A program made the position numbers and the translations under genes. From the NCBI GenBank assembly GCA_000467715.1, contig AJFK01000620.1:62001-126000 (forward strand): 64,000 nucleotides of DNA, read 5' to 3'. The stretch is from Hysterium pulicare CBS 123377 (Eukaryota > Ascomycota > Dothideomycetes > Hysteriales > Hysteriaceae). The notes beneath the pieces are model-generated. The model worked only from the letters and a program-made list of their open reading frames with translations. It did no database searches and was not told where the DNA came from. Below, piece after piece: positions 42,420-54,036 of this stretch (position 1 is the stretch's first letter; each line of letters begins with the position of its first letter).

Positions 42420-44501
42420 TCAGCCACTTATATCCGTGCTCGTATCCTCCTCCAACTCCTCATCCTCTTCATCCTCAGATTCTGCATCTGAGTCCGCGTC
42501 CGAGCCGCTCTCGGTTTCTTCTTCGTCGTCGTCGTCATCCTCCCCGCCGCCCCTCACACCATCAAGCCCCGGAATACCCTTCCATTCGAGATAGTCACCC
42601 TTCAACCACCTCTTACTCCTAGGCAGATGGTACGGATCAAAGGGAAAATAAGCGTCCAACTGAAACGCATCCTCGCCCTTCTTCATCGTCAGAGCCGTCT
42701 CTCGAGCCGCCACACCGTCCATATATGAAGCGCTTGCCAGGGCGCGAGAAAGCCTCACACGCTTGTTGGTTTCGAGAAGCGGAAAGACGTACATGAAGCG
42801 TACGTGATGCGCAATACGGGCGAACTGTGCGACGATGGTGGGAGAACATATCCGGAGGGGGTTGAGTTTGGAGTAAATGTTTCGGCGGAACGTCTCTTGA
42901 ATACCGTGCACCCAAAAAGGTTCATCCTGTTCGAAGATGATATCGTCGGTGGCCGGTTCGTCGTCGTTGGTTAGGATGAGATCGCGCCATCGGAAGCAGA
43001 AGCAGTAGAGGAGAGCTTGTGCAATGGCATAGTAAGTACCATAGCGTCGGAGATCAGGGCCTTTGCAGGTGGGCTCGTAACTGGCGCGGAGATTGTTTAG
43101 GTGATGGCAGAGGAGGTCGAAGACGTCGCGGACAGTTGCGGAGGAGACATGCGCCCCACGAGCGATGAATGAGGCGAGGTATGCGGCCGCTGCTACACGG
43201 AGGACTGGTGGACGCTGAGGGTCAAAGGCCAGATGCGAACATGCGCCGGCGAAGCGCTCAATGAGAGCGGGGTTGCACTGGCCGAAGTGGAAGAGAAGAA
43301 ACTGGGTGTGGCGGGAGTGATAGGTGGGCAGGATTATGTTTGCGAAGTGAGAAAGGAGGCTCTCCAAAATCTCATCCATCTCGTCCAGATCTCCTCGGAC
43401 GAAGATCGGAGTGTAGTATTCGAATAGGAGATCCATGATAGCATCCATCTTCAGAACGGACTCTTTCACTTCTTTCAGGCGCTGGTCTTCTTCGGGCAGA
43501 CTCTCCTCGCTAGAGATAGATTCGTTGTCACTTGGAATATCGTCATCGATTTCGCCCCCCTCGCTGACTTCCTTATCTGCCTGAACTAGAAGATCCTCGA
43601 TATCGTCATCCAGTTCCTCCACGTCCACTTGGATTTGCACGTCCAGTTTGACTAACTTGTCTGTAATCAGCGCGAGGACTTCACCTTTAATTTCCAAACA
43701 GTATTCCGTGAGTTTGAGGAGGTTCTTGATGTATTGAACGTGAGCTTTCGTAGAGTCTGTCGAGAATGGGAAGGTGGATGGTAGAATTGGTGCGAGATGG
43801 GTACTCAGCATGGGAATATGCTTGAGGAGGAATCGGATACATTCGTGTACTCGAGACTGGAGAGTCGGCCGTCGGACAGCGGGGTCATCTTCCTGATGGA
43901 GGTTTGGTGACGGTACTGATATAGTGAGCAAATGGTTATTCATGGATAATCGGTCAGACTCACGCTCTATGAACATATTCACAAGCATTTGGAGAACTGA
44001 ACTTGTATATCCTGGCTGAACAGATAACAAATTTCGCAATAGATATTTGTATGACTGAAAAAACTGCTCGTTACGCGCGACCCAGTGGCAATCAATGGTC
44101 GCGTGCACGAGGCTGGAGCATTTGTGGTCGAGGAGGATGACATGTTGGCTGAGTACGTTGACGTATTTTACAAGAAGGCTGGTAAGCGGAGCGTCGGAGG
44201 AGGTAGGTTTGATGGTGAGGAGGTTCTTCAACTGGTTGTAGCCGGCATGGTCACCTGCAACGTGCTTTTCTAACGCGCGTTTGACTTCTTCTCGAACAAG
44301 ATCGTGGCTCTTTTCAGTCCAGTCCGGTAGTATGCGAATGTCGACATCGGGGTCGAAAGTGACACGAGGGCGTTTGATTTGACTCGACAACGTTTGGTCT
44401 GAGTAGAAACCAGAGTCGGAGTGCTTCCGTTTGAGGCTGCCGCCTATACTCGGTGCGATAACGCCAGAAGTCGCTCGTTCCGAAGAAGCGAGAGAAACCA
44501 T
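42420..44501 (-). CDS. RRN3: RNA polymerase I initiation factor RRN3 (TIF-IA)
   Basis: Bridges RNA polymerase I to the rDNA core promoter factors in the nucleolus. A continuous frame of 693 residues starts with ATG at 44501. The helical RRN3 fold is recognisable: LVREEVKRALEKHVAGD, LLVKYVNVLSQHVILLD, HATIDCHWVAR, ILESLLSHFANIILPTYHSRHTQFLLFHFGQ, VAAAAYLASFIARGAHV (key spots only) and KLNPLRICSPTIVAQFARIA. The acidic loop around residues 290-330 and the acidic C-terminal 60 residues (EDDDDDEEETESGSD) are usual. A likely 48-bp intron (43916-43963, GTGAGT...TCAG) is itself in frame without a stop, so the protein may be 677 or 693 residues. Intron removal places FIE next to a Pro/Ser loop. Confidence 0.93.
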   Translation of the reverse strand: MVSLASSERATSGVIAPSIGGSLKRKHSDSGFYSDQTLSSQIKRPRVTFDPDVDIRILPDWTEKSHDLVREEVKRALEKHVAGDHAGYNQLKNLLTIKPTSSDAPLTSLLVKYVNVLSQHVILLDHKCSSLVHATIDCHWVARNEQFFQSYKYLLRNLLSVQPGYTSSVLQMLVNMFIERESDRLSMNNHLLTISVPSPNLHQEDDPAVRRPTLQSRVHECIRFLLKHIPMLSTHLAPILPSTFPFSTDSTKAHVQYIKNLLKLTEYCLEIKGEVLALITDKLVKLDVQIQVDVEELDDDIEDLLVQADKEVSEGGEIDDDIPSDNESISSEESLPEEDQRLKEVKESVLKMDAIMDLLFEYYTPIFVRGDLDEMDEILESLLSHFANIILPTYHSRHTQFLLFHFGQCNPALIERFAGACSHLAFDPQRPPVLRVAAAAYLASFIARGAHVSSATVRDVFDLLCHHLNNLRASYEPTCKGPDLRRYGTYYAIAQALLYCFCFRWRDLILTNDDEPATDDIIFEQDEPFWVHGIQETFRRNIYSKLNPLRICSPTIVAQFARIAHHVRFMYVFPLLETNKRVRLSRALASASYMDGVAARETALTMKKGEDAFQLDAYFPFDPYHLPRSKRWLKGDYLEWKGIPGLDGVRGGGEDDDDDEEETESGSDADSDAESEDEEDEELEEDTSTDISG

Positions 44502-44998
44502 TGCGTTGGAAGTTCAACGGGCGTTCATAATTACATTTTAGGCCTGAAATGTGTACAAAGAATGGGCGACAAATGTTCGTTACGGTGTTGCGATGTTCGA
44601 GGTGGTCGGGAAGTTCTGTGTGGGCGAAGTTTTGCTCACGATGCAGCCGAGCCGAGAATAGTGCCAAGACTGCACGGACCATATCAAATAGACTTTCAGT
44701 GAATCAGAGCATCAGCATGGAGAATAGTAGAAGCAGCATTTAGGTGGTGTAAAACTGTTCACTGGGTATCTGTCTTATCTAGTTTTTCGCATGGATGAGC
44801 TCTTTCAGCAGGAGGTCACCACTAATTGATATGGAACCTTTTGCTCAATTCCCTTCGTCTTCGGCCTTTAGCATTGGTCTTGAGCGAAACCACATGCTGC
44901 CAAAGGTTCCATCCCTGAGAAACCGTCTTGCGGTTTAATAGGCCTCCATTAGTCCATGCTGGTTATTGGGATAGCTTGGGGCATTCCGTGGTCAGCCT
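44502..44998. other. Intergenic, RRN3 promoter and cyclophilin 3' flank
   Basis: Contains the RRN3 upstream region. Around 44840-44915 the word AACCTTTTGCTCAATTCC and its approximate complement CCAAAGGTTCC occur, a weak inverted pair. No gene seen. Confidence 0.4.
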
Positions 44999-46049
44999 TC
45001 ACATTTCGCCACACTGGGCAATGGCCACGTCTTGAATTGGTCGTTCGCCGGCATTCGTCCGCGTGTGCTCAACTTTCGACACGACGTCCATACCCTCAGT
45101 GACTTGTCCAAATACGACATGCTTGCCATTTAAGTATTGGCAGGGGACTGTGGTGATGAAGAATTGACAGCCATTGGTATTGGGCCCGCTATTCTAGCAT
45201 GGAATCAGTAAATGAATATACGCTTACATGACACACCCTAGGCAATATGCGAAGACTGTCACTGAGATCTTGTCATAGCAGATAGAAAGGCTTACTTACA
45301 GCCATGGCAAGAAGACCGGGTCTGTCCAATTTAAGGTTGAAGTTCTCGTCTGCGAACTTATCTGTACCGTAGATGGTCTTCGATCCTGTACCATCACCCT
45401 TGATGAAGTCACCGCCTTGAATCATGAATTCTTTGATCTGCCGTGACAATCAGTATTCTAGAAGAGTCAAATGCATTTTCGATGTCGCCATGTTGAGCAC
45501 AGAGTTACAAGAAGAGTGAGTCCGGCATGCTCTGGAATTTGAAATACTGGTTTAGAGAAGTAATAGAGGGAGCAGCAGAGCGAGTGCGGAGACTGTCGTG
45601 TATGATGCTTTCAAAATCGGAATTGATAAAAAATGTGTATAATACTCACCACCCGATGAAACTTGCAGCCCTTGTAGCCAATAGGTCGTCCTTGAGGATT
45701 CTTGGTTTCCCCTGTGCAGAACTGGCGAAAATTCTCGGCCGTCTTAGGAACGACGTTTTTGAATAATTCCATTTTTATTCTTCCGAGCTTCTCCCCTACA
45801 TGCGATGCGTGTTAGCATGACGTCTCCCGTACTCCAATAATAGACCACGCGTATATAACGCATTAACATTATAGCCGGATTTGGAAGGGTGTGTTTGAAC
45901 GTGACCATGTTCTTGTGTTCAGATGTTTAGTTGGAAATATATGAAGCTGACGATAAGGAATAGCGTGAACACAGAGGATAGATGATTGGCGTACCTCCAA
46001 GGGTAATATCGAAGAACACGATTGGATTGGCGTCGGTGGTGTCGGCCAT
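44999..46049 (-). CDS. Cyclophilin H-type peptidyl-prolyl isomerase
   Basis: Four exons (45995-46049, 45650-45795, 45300-45437, 44999-45193) give 177 residues, the length of human cyclophilin H. Start ATG at 46049: [19 protein letters not shown]. Family hallmarks are [40 protein letters not shown] (the catalytic Arg of FHR), [37 protein letters not shown] and [11 protein letters not shown]. Together with the [12 protein letters not shown] start and the F-x-DENF insert these favour the cyclophilin H (U4/U6 snRNP-associated, splicing) subgroup over cyclophilin A, though the distinction is inferred. Introns of 199, 212 and 106 bp are longer than others in the window. Confidence 0.93.
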
Positions 46050-47381
46050 GGCTGGTGGACTACGTGGGATCCCCACCGGACTGGAAAGGCAGGTTTTGTG
46101 GTCAGAATGCTGGCGTGAATTCAATGCGAGCGGAGTCGCTGAATGGCTCCTGCAGATGGTTTATGCTGAATTGCCTCCTGGCTGCAGGTGGAGGGTGTTT
46201 TCGTCGAGCGTGATGGTGGTTGCAGCGGGGGCGTCTAAGGCTGCTTCGTCACTTGGCAGGGCGTGCCACTGAATTCCTCTGACAGGATCAGCACAGGACC
46301 ATTGGTGGTGGATGAAAGCGACACAGCACCGAGCAATTGCATTAGGGTCGCCGTCACGATGATCGATGGCATGAGGAAAGCTTGATTCAATGACCATCAC
46401 TGCAGAGAGGTCCAAGATAGCGAGGGTCAAACGATTCAGTTCTCTTCGCATTGCTCAGGCCGTTCGCGACCCGGGCGGACGCTGACTGGTGGCGATAGGC
46501 TGGCCAAGTTCCAACCCTGCTGCACCTGAGACGTCAGGTTTGGTGTGGGGGAGCGTAGCGTGCTGTGTGCGTTGTGGTGTCTCCTGCCTCGAACCCGCTG
46601 TCCGCGCCTGCAAATCTCCTGCACCTGGGTAGAAGGTCGCTGAAGTGAGCGACTCCCTCACATCAACTCGACAACACAGCAATTACAATCATCGTTCGCC
46701 ATTCCTTGTTCACTTCCACTCTCTCCAACACAGCCGGGGAGACAGCAATCTACACGACCGATTCGCATCCTGTCGCACGTCGCTGGGCTTAGCGGCTGGC
46801 CTAGCGCAACTCCCTTCCCTTTGTTCTCAACCTTGGATCCAAGCGACCCTCTCGTTCACCACCCAAGACCCGTGAAGCAGCGTGTGCCCAAAATCCATTC
46901 ACTCGGGGAATGGACAAGGCTATTGTGCTTGTTATTCTTCCATAATTTGCGATTCTTCGCTCTTCCTACCTCAATCATCGTGCTCCCACCACCTCGACCG
47001 CCTTCCTCAGATTCCTCAGCTGCTTGCCACCTCTCTGGACTCTTGCCGTCATCCATTCATCCTCATTGCCAACCAACCACAGTCCGCCTGCAATATAGGG
47101 AGATTGATTCACCCGGCCCCAGCACAACAAGACACCACATCTGCGTCGATTCTTCGCTGGCCGCTTTTACTTCGACCCTCCTGCTTCCACGGTTTCGGGT
47201 CTGACAAAGAACCCAGACTGAGTCCGCTCTCGTTACCTCCGTGACCTATTTTCGTCCTCCCGGTCCTATACACCTTCACCTTCCTGTACATACTTCGAAT
47301 TTCACCTTGCGACGTCCGATAGTTCGCCTGCGATCCTCTGGTTCGTCTATTGCGTGAACGCATGGACTGCTTCAAGCCATA
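46050..47381. other. Long divergent region, CT-rich leader
   Basis: 1.3 kb between cyclophilin H and the membrane RING gene. From about 46680 to 47380 the plus strand is strongly CT-rich (CTCTCC, TTCCTC, CCACC words), as in long fungal promoters and 5' leaders. Frames there (up to 127 codons) lack recognisable content. The region may carry upstream open frames for the RING gene. Confidence 0.4.
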
Positions 47382-48781
47382 ATGTCTTCATCAACAACCT
47401 CGTCGACCGCACCTCAACAGACCAGCAATGGCAATTCAGGTAGCGGTCCAACGAGCTCGCCATTACTGTTTTTCGTTGCTCTTGGGTTTGGTGTAGTCTT
47501 CACCAACCTATGGTACGTTTGCAACGAGCCTCGAAGGTTCATGTTCGCTTTTTCGCTAACCAGTTTGGATTCAGGATTATCGTCGGTGTCAAGTACTGCT
47601 TTCGATATAATCAACGGAATCGAGCTGCCAGAGCTGCCGCTGATGGCGAACCCATCGATCTCACCGCCATGCCGCGGCCCCATCGCCGGAGGAGGGAAAA
47701 GAAATTGATGTCGATGGATGAGGTCAACGAACGCTTCCCGCTCACGAAATACAAAACGTGGAAGGCTACACGAGAACATGAAGGTCTCCCTGCTGCGGGT
47801 GGAATCAACACGGCACCACCGAGTAGAGCTGCGAGTGTGAAAGATGTTGAAGGCATCGTTGGAGCATCTGGTGGTACCCGGGGATCCACCGATACTGCTA
47901 GACCTACAACCGCTCTGTCCGTTGCTCGGGAAGACCTTGCCGCTGCTACTTCATCGACGCCCCAACCGCCCAGTCCTCCTATCGAAGCCTCGACTGCGCG
48001 CGAGGCTATCAACGAGAAAAATGAGGAAAAGGAAAATGAAAAGCCCATTGAAGCGGAAAAAGTCCAAACTCCACCAAGTGCTTCGGCTGAGTCGGGCAAA
48101 GACCGTGCTGTAACAGAACATCACGAGGATGGTGATGAGTCTGATGAGGACGACCCCATTCGCACTGCCACCGCTCCCGAACTGCTTGCAGAACCAGGTG
48201 ATACTTGTGCAATTTGTCTGGACACTTTGGAGGATGACGATGATGTGCGAGGGTTGACATGTGGCCATGCGTTTCATGCTAGCTGTGTCGACCCATGGCT
48301 GACAAGTCGTCGTGCATGCTGTCCTCTTTGCAAGGCCGACTACTACATTCCCAAGCCTCGTCCGGAAGGCGAGAACGGTGATCCCACATCTCCTGGTGGT
48401 CGTCGCTCTGCTGGTATGAGCAGTCTCCGATTGCCGACATCGCCGCCGGCTACTTGGGCAGGTGGTCGAGGGGGGAATCCCTTCTCTCGATCGCGCGTAA
48501 TCTTTGTTGCCAATCCTAGGCACAGCAACGACCCACAGTATGGAATTCAGGGCGTGTTGACTCGACCCAATCGCCGAGACCGTACTGTGCCACAGAGGCC
48601 TGCCGCCCCTGCTCGGGACAATCCGAGTTGGCGTACTAGACTTCATTTCGCCAGGACTGCCTCACGACCATCGATGCCGAACATCTTCTCGAGGAATCGC
48701 AGGAACGAAACGCCTGAAAACAATGCAGATTCTTCCTCTACGCAACCTACACCAGCTCAACTGGAATCCGGAACTAGGTAG
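47382..48781 (+). CDS. Membrane-anchored RING-H2 protein
   Basis: Exons 47382-47512 and 47575-48781 (62-bp intron) give 445 residues. One membrane segment spans the splice site at about residues 28-52 (LLFFVALGFGVVFTNLWIIVGV), followed by a basic stretch (YNQRNRAARAA; PHRRRREKK), so the rest should be cytosolic. A Pro/Ser/Glu-rich linker leads to the RING-H2 at about 250-290: CAICLDTLEDDDDV, TCGHAFHASCVDPWL, CCPLC. The 130-residue tail is basic and disordered. Single-TM RING-H2 proteins act as E3 ligases on endomembranes or the vacuole. This gene is distinct from the soluble RING cluster at 27-30.5 kb. Confidence 0.88.
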
Positions 48782-49455
48782 TCTTTCCTTAGATCAATTC
48801 AGTCTGGCCTATTCTGGTCATCTTTCTGAGCCGATAAAACTCCTTGCTCGAAAACTTTTCTTTATCTTTGCCACGTTGGCAAACCACTTATACCTGTTCA
48901 TGTCCATGTTTTTCACGAATCGTCCTTGGCTGTAGCGTCACAATTGAGCGCTTTTCTTTTTCTATCGGCGTCTACCTGGCTAGTATTTGCCCGGTTTTTA
49001 TCACACTTGGCGTTGAACGTGGACTATGGAATTCCAACCGGCCTTGCTTTCTGATTAATCCGGTGTTTTCGATAGCATTCTTGTTAGCGATCCAGGTCTA
49101 ACATCAGTGCTTCCCTCTCTCCTCCCTTTACTCATTTAGCTGTATCATATACTTGATTAGGCTTTTTATGAGATGGCGTGGCTTCGTAGGGAAAAGCGAG
49201 GATGCATAGGTGGGAAAGTCGACGAGAGCGAGGTTATGCCGCCTTATGTGTATGTATGTATGTGGCGTATATAACAAACAAATTTCTGTTTATTCCCCAC
49301 ACGTGCAAATACTTCTCAATGTTGATATTGCTGCACAATGCCCGTCAATGAGTCGTAATGTGGTACCTTTTAGAAATAGAATCGGCTACCCGCCGGGCCC
49401 ACTTCGCAAGATTGAATTATCATACCCAATGATCACTCACTCATCTCGGACATCC
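48782..49455. other. Convergent intergenic region
   Basis: 3' flanks of the membrane RING gene and the GNAT-like gene. No credible frame. Confidence 0.4.
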
Positions 49456-50253
49456 TCAACATACCGCGTCATAGACTGAATATATAGCTTCCGCTTCATC
49501 ACTGTCAACGTATTGCTCAAACTCCTGGAAGCCCATCGATTCAAACCAGCCTAAGACCATTGAATCGCACACCAACCACACATCTCTCGAATCCATTCTC
49601 TTTAGCTTCTGCCAACGTACTCTCAACTATCAACCTCTCAATCGCTGTGCCGATTTCCCTCTCTGGCGAGAAGTATAAGTTTTCCAATTTACAATACTTG
49701 ATGTTAGGATCCGAATCGCAAGAGAAAGGCCGTACGCAACAGACGCCAACAAACTCTTCCTCGAGTAGAGGCTTCGGGATGTCATGCATGGGAACCCAAC
49801 GCCCATCAACGGAAATAGCGCTTCTGCCCCGTGTCACTGGCCCTTCTATCCACTTCGACTCGTCCATCCTTTCCAGACCGTTGCGGAACCAGAACATGGT
49901 TTCGTCTCCGTCGGCTAGGATGTGGGCGGCCAGGAGGATCACACCAGCCTCATTTTCTGCGTATTTCCCTAAATCAACCTCAATTTCTTCATCATTCTCT
50001 GACATCTTTTCCGAGGAAGAAGATTCTCCGTACTCCTGGATGAATCTCTTCACTACTTCCAAATCATCTGGTCCCGAGGCAGGCCGGACTGTATAGTGGC
50101 TTTGGCCGCGGGCACAGATAACGGGAAGACAGCGTAAAGCGTTTATCCACGGATTTGGCTTTCCATATTCGCTGTTATCGCCCGTCAGGTATTCGCATTC
50201 CCGACCTGGAACCAGCGCTGCGGGAGAGGAGATTCGTCATCTTGGCCTGCCAT
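49456..50253 (-). pseudogene. GNAT-type acetyltransferase gene with frame break
   Basis: A frame open from about 50238 to 49541 encodes a GNAT-like protein: VPGRECEYLTGDNSEYG, DDLEVVKRFIQEYGE, AGVILLAAHILADGDE, EEFVGVCCVRPF and AIERLIVESTLAEAKENGFER (key spots). The conserved end of the fold continues in another frame: VWLVCDSMVLGWFESMGF, then EQYVDSDEAEAIYSV, ending at 49456. The shift falls at about 49600, just after GFER, and fits one extra base. A GT...AG pair there would be only 31 bp, too short to trust. The start is also unresolved: the ATG at 50253 is out of frame, but a strong pyrimidine-rich acceptor (CTCTCCCGCAG, ending 50239) suggests an upstream exon. Substrate unknown. Confidence 0.6.
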
Positions 50254-50918
50254 AGTGAGATACCAAGGAAATAATATGGAAACAACGTAAGATTAGGAGA
50301 CCAGACACCGAGAACATTGGGATCTTATAGCAGATCCTGTTGGCTGGGGTTGATTGCATGCCGGAGTCTGTCTACCGCTAGTCTGGGACGCCTAAGGAGA
50401 GACCAACGCTTTCATATCACAGGTATCAACCATTCTTTGGAGAGGAATTTGCCATGACTTGGTTTGTTGTCCTACGAAGGCACTTGTGTCCAAGACTAAC
50501 TAGTTAAAGCGATGAAGAACGCCGGAACACACTAACCAAAAAGCGTTAACTTGCCCACTTCGCAGGCGACACCTCTCAACCTCACATCTCTCACCATCTT
50601 CCAAGTTTCCACAAAACCTCATCCTGGAAAGGTGTCACACAACAAAACGTCCATGATTTCAATAAAACATATGCGTAACATGTCTATTATTTCGCCATAG
50701 CTTTTGCAGCTGAATTCGGACTACAGTTTTACTCCTGGGAGCGCGAAAATGGAACGGACCTGACACCCTCATGCAAGGCAACAATTGAAGGAATCCCAAG
50801 TCAACGAAATCACCACCTTACTGTTCTCATCCGAAACCCTAGTACGAGCGACCCGGGTTCAGACTTCAAATGCTACAGGCGAAGTCAGCAAAGGTCTCGA
50901 TCCGTATCTGATACGTAT
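50254..50918. other. Intergenic between GNAT-like gene and UDP-glucose dehydrogenase
   Basis: Upstream region of the GNAT-like gene and 3' flank of UDP-glucose dehydrogenase. Any missing first exon of the GNAT-like gene would lie in its leftmost 150 bp. Confidence 0.4.
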
Positions 50919-52994
50919 TTACTCACTTCGAGATCGTCGTCGAGTACCTGCTTTACCCATCGACTCAACTCGAAAGCCTAGCATTTCCATCTCTTTCGCG
51001 TCGACAACATTTCTTCCGTCAAACACCCATTTCGGCTCGCGCATATTGTATGCTATACGAGCCCAGTCCACTGGTTCGAACGCTCTCACCCCACCAGCTT
51101 CTCGGGCGGCCTTACAATGCACACACCCATCTGCGCATTCTGCCTGATCAATAAGTCTGTCCAGCGGATTAGAAGTGACTGATGCTGCTCTTGCTCTTTT
51201 TCTCTCCGTAAAGGCTATGATATCCATTTCTGACGGTTCATGCTTCAGAACCCATTGATGGTTCGCGGTAGATTGTCTACTGCTTTTCAGAAAGACCGAG
51301 GTTGTTTGAGTCTGCGCCGGATATTTGAATTGATCCCAAGGCGTCAGGACGAGGATTGCACTTGCGTTATGGCAAGCATCGTATGAGTTTGAGTATGCTT
51401 CGACGGGTCCCTGGGGTTTCGAAGGTTTGAAATCTGAGGATGGTACATATCGATTGACTTCGTCAATGATGTCAGCAGGCGTGCATCCAGGATCAAAAAT
51501 CGCAATTTCGGCTGGGCGCTCTGCAAGGAGCGTTTTGATGACTTCGATTGCTGGAGATTCGCGCGTGTCGTTCGTATCTTGCTTGAAAGCATACCCAAGA
51601 ATTGCCAATTTCTTTCCCATTAGCGCACCGTGGAGTTTTGATACAACCTTTCCCACGAATCTATCTCTCTGGAACTCATTGATGGACAGCACCGACATCC
51701 AGTAATCTCCCACTTCTGGAAGATGAAGTGACCGCGCCAGATACACCAAATTGAGGATGTCTTTTTTGAAGCACGACCCCCCGAATCCGATTCCAGCTTT
51801 CAGGAACTTGTTTCCAACACGCTTGTCCAATCCAACGGCTTTCGCAATTTCGTCGATGTCTGCCCCAGTCTCATCACAGATTGCGCTAATCGTGTTAATA
51901 CTACTTATACGTTGCGCCAGCATGGCATTGGCGACTAATTTCGAAAGTTCCGAAGACCACAGATTCACTGTGACAATCTTAGACGGATTCACCCATTTCG
52001 CGTAGACATTTTTGAGGGCTGTCGCAGCTGCCAATCCTGAGGGAGTCTTGGAAGATCCAATGAGGATACGATCCGGATACAGCAAATCTTTGACAGCGGT
52101 CCCTTCGGCAAGAAATTCAGGATTGGACAGAATTTCGAAAGGCACTCCAGGGCGATATAGCGTGAGCTACTCATCCATATCAGTATTTCGCTTGGACAGC
52201 TGAAATGAGAATGCTCACTATTTCTCGGATTGTACGTGCTGTTCCACAAGGGACAGTGCTCTTCTCGACAATGATCGCGCCAGGCTTCGCTGCCTTCGCT
52301 ATTGACGTCGTAGCACTTTCAAGAGCAACCAAGTTGGTCGCGGCACCAGCCCCAATGCCACTTTGCTTGGTAGGCGTATTGACACTTAGGAAGACAATAT
52401 CTGCTACGGCGACACATTCCGAAACGTTCGTCGAGAAGTTTAAGTTCTTTTGCCTAGCGGGCAGAGTAATTTTAACTTCTTCCTCAAGGTCCGACCAAAT
52501 GGACGTTTCTCTCGTCCCGTCTCGAGCGACTCGCACTAGGTCGATGAGGCCAGGCTCAGCTACTGGTAGATGTTTCGAGTTCCATTTGCTGATACGACTA
52601 TCATCTAGATCAACTACGGTGACCTGGATGTGAGGGTTTTGAAACGCAATCACTGCCGCAGTTGGCCCTCCTGTGTTCAATTGTTAAGTCAGTCAATTGC
52701 GAGTTCTTCTATCAGTCTCTTGATGCCACTTATAGAGGGCTTTGGACGGCGCAGGAGCAGGGGAATGGAAGGGAGCCTACCAACATAACCTGCGCCAACA
52801 CAGCAGATGTTTTTCACTCTCGAGACGTTTGTGTTCTGTTCCTCACTGGTGAGGACTCCTACGTAAGGATCTGCACGGGTTTTAGGGTAGTCCGGGCATT
52901 TCTCTTGTATGAACTCTGGAGATGGAGCTCTTGACCATCCTACTGAGGTGTTTGGTGTCGAACAATCTGATGAAGCCCCGTCGTAAGAGGACAT
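50919..52994 (-). CDS. UDP-glucose 6-dehydrogenase with N-terminal extension and Cys-rich insert
   Basis: Oxidises UDP-glucose to UDP-glucuronate with 2 NAD+, in the cytosol, feeding wall polysaccharide synthesis. Exons 52781-52994, 52219-52670 and 50919-52166 (introns 110 and 52 bp) give 637 residues, longer than the usual 400-490. About 60 Ser/Pro-rich residues precede the NAD motif ICCVGAGYVGG. SVNTPT, EKSTVPCGTA and EILSNPEFLAEGTA follow; the catalytic Cys is in GFGGSCFKKDI (about 352). The C-terminal UDP-binding domain begins AILGYAFKQDTNDTRESP. Between TPWDQFK and DWARIAYNM about 80 extra residues are inserted, including CADGCVHC. The end FDGRNVVD is intact, so the gene looks functional. 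Confidence 0.93.
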
Positions 52995-54036
52995 AATGAA
53001 TGAGGTATTAGAATACTAAGGCAATGCAGGGACGGGTGATTCGAATTGTGAATGTCGTAAGAAGCTTGGTAAATACAAGTAAGGGGGGGCTGCGACCCTG
53101 ACAATTTAACAGGAACGCGGTTATCAGATCAGTGAATCACATCCACATCCCTTTTATCGGACAATATGGGGCCATCCTCTCGATCCCTGGCCTACTGCTT
53201 GGATTGTCTTCAAAGCACGGCCGTTTCCCAAACATGCAATTCCGATGCACTTGGCTCAGCCTTCCAAGTGTCAACGCAACGAAGGCCCAGCAATATCGAA
53301 TTCGGCTCAACATGCAACGCAGCGTCGAATAGGCGTCCAATGCACGGTTACAATAATTCACCCAGTTCTGGAGGCCCTTTTCGACCAACGGACCGCAGAT
53401 CATGGGCAGATTGCCGTTGGCCTAGGAGGGCCAGTTATGAAAAGTGGTTGATAATGCATGGCGGATGCATGCACAGGCCGAAAATCTTCAGCCGCAGCAG
53501 TTTTCGAAGGCATTGTGGCCAGCCAATGTGGTCGTGGACAGCTTATGGCCACGGGAAATAGCGACGCATACGGCTGAAAAGAGAGACAGTTGTTTGACCT
53601 TGCATACAGGATGATCGTCCCGATATATGGCAGTAGGGACTTCCCGAGAGCCAGTACGGTGGTGTTCCTGCATGCTTTCACCGCATGGGTGTTTCACGGC
53701 CCGCGAAAAACCCCCACCTGCCACCCGAGATTGCTAGCGCCACCCTCATCTGCAAGGTGAGCGGCCACCCTGCCACGCGCTTCACCACACCACGCCTGTT
53801 GCACGCATCCACCTGTGCACCCATGCATTTCTAGAGACGCACGCAACTCCTGACGGCAGTGCGTCGGACGGAGGAATGGCACGCTTTCACCGACGTCGCG
53901 CACAGGTGGAGTATATTCAATGCCGACACTGCAGGACACGAAACCCGTGCGCACGAAAGGTTTCCTGGATAGATTGTTCCACCGCGTTCAACTCTGCGAT
54001 GGTCGCAACGGCTTTCACATTTGACAGACTGGCGCC
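52995..54036. promoter_or_regulatory. Divergent promoter, UDP-glucose dehydrogenase and GH12
   Basis: About 1 kb between divergent starts. GC-rich blocks at 53700-53900 contain repeated CACGC/GCACGCA words near the GH12 start. Frames up to 131 codons have no recognisable content. Confidence 0.4.

Noticed and set aside
46645-47204. Coding exons in the CT-rich region before the membrane RING gene
   Set aside because: Frames are open because of pyrimidine bias and have no domain; a long promoter/leader explains them better.
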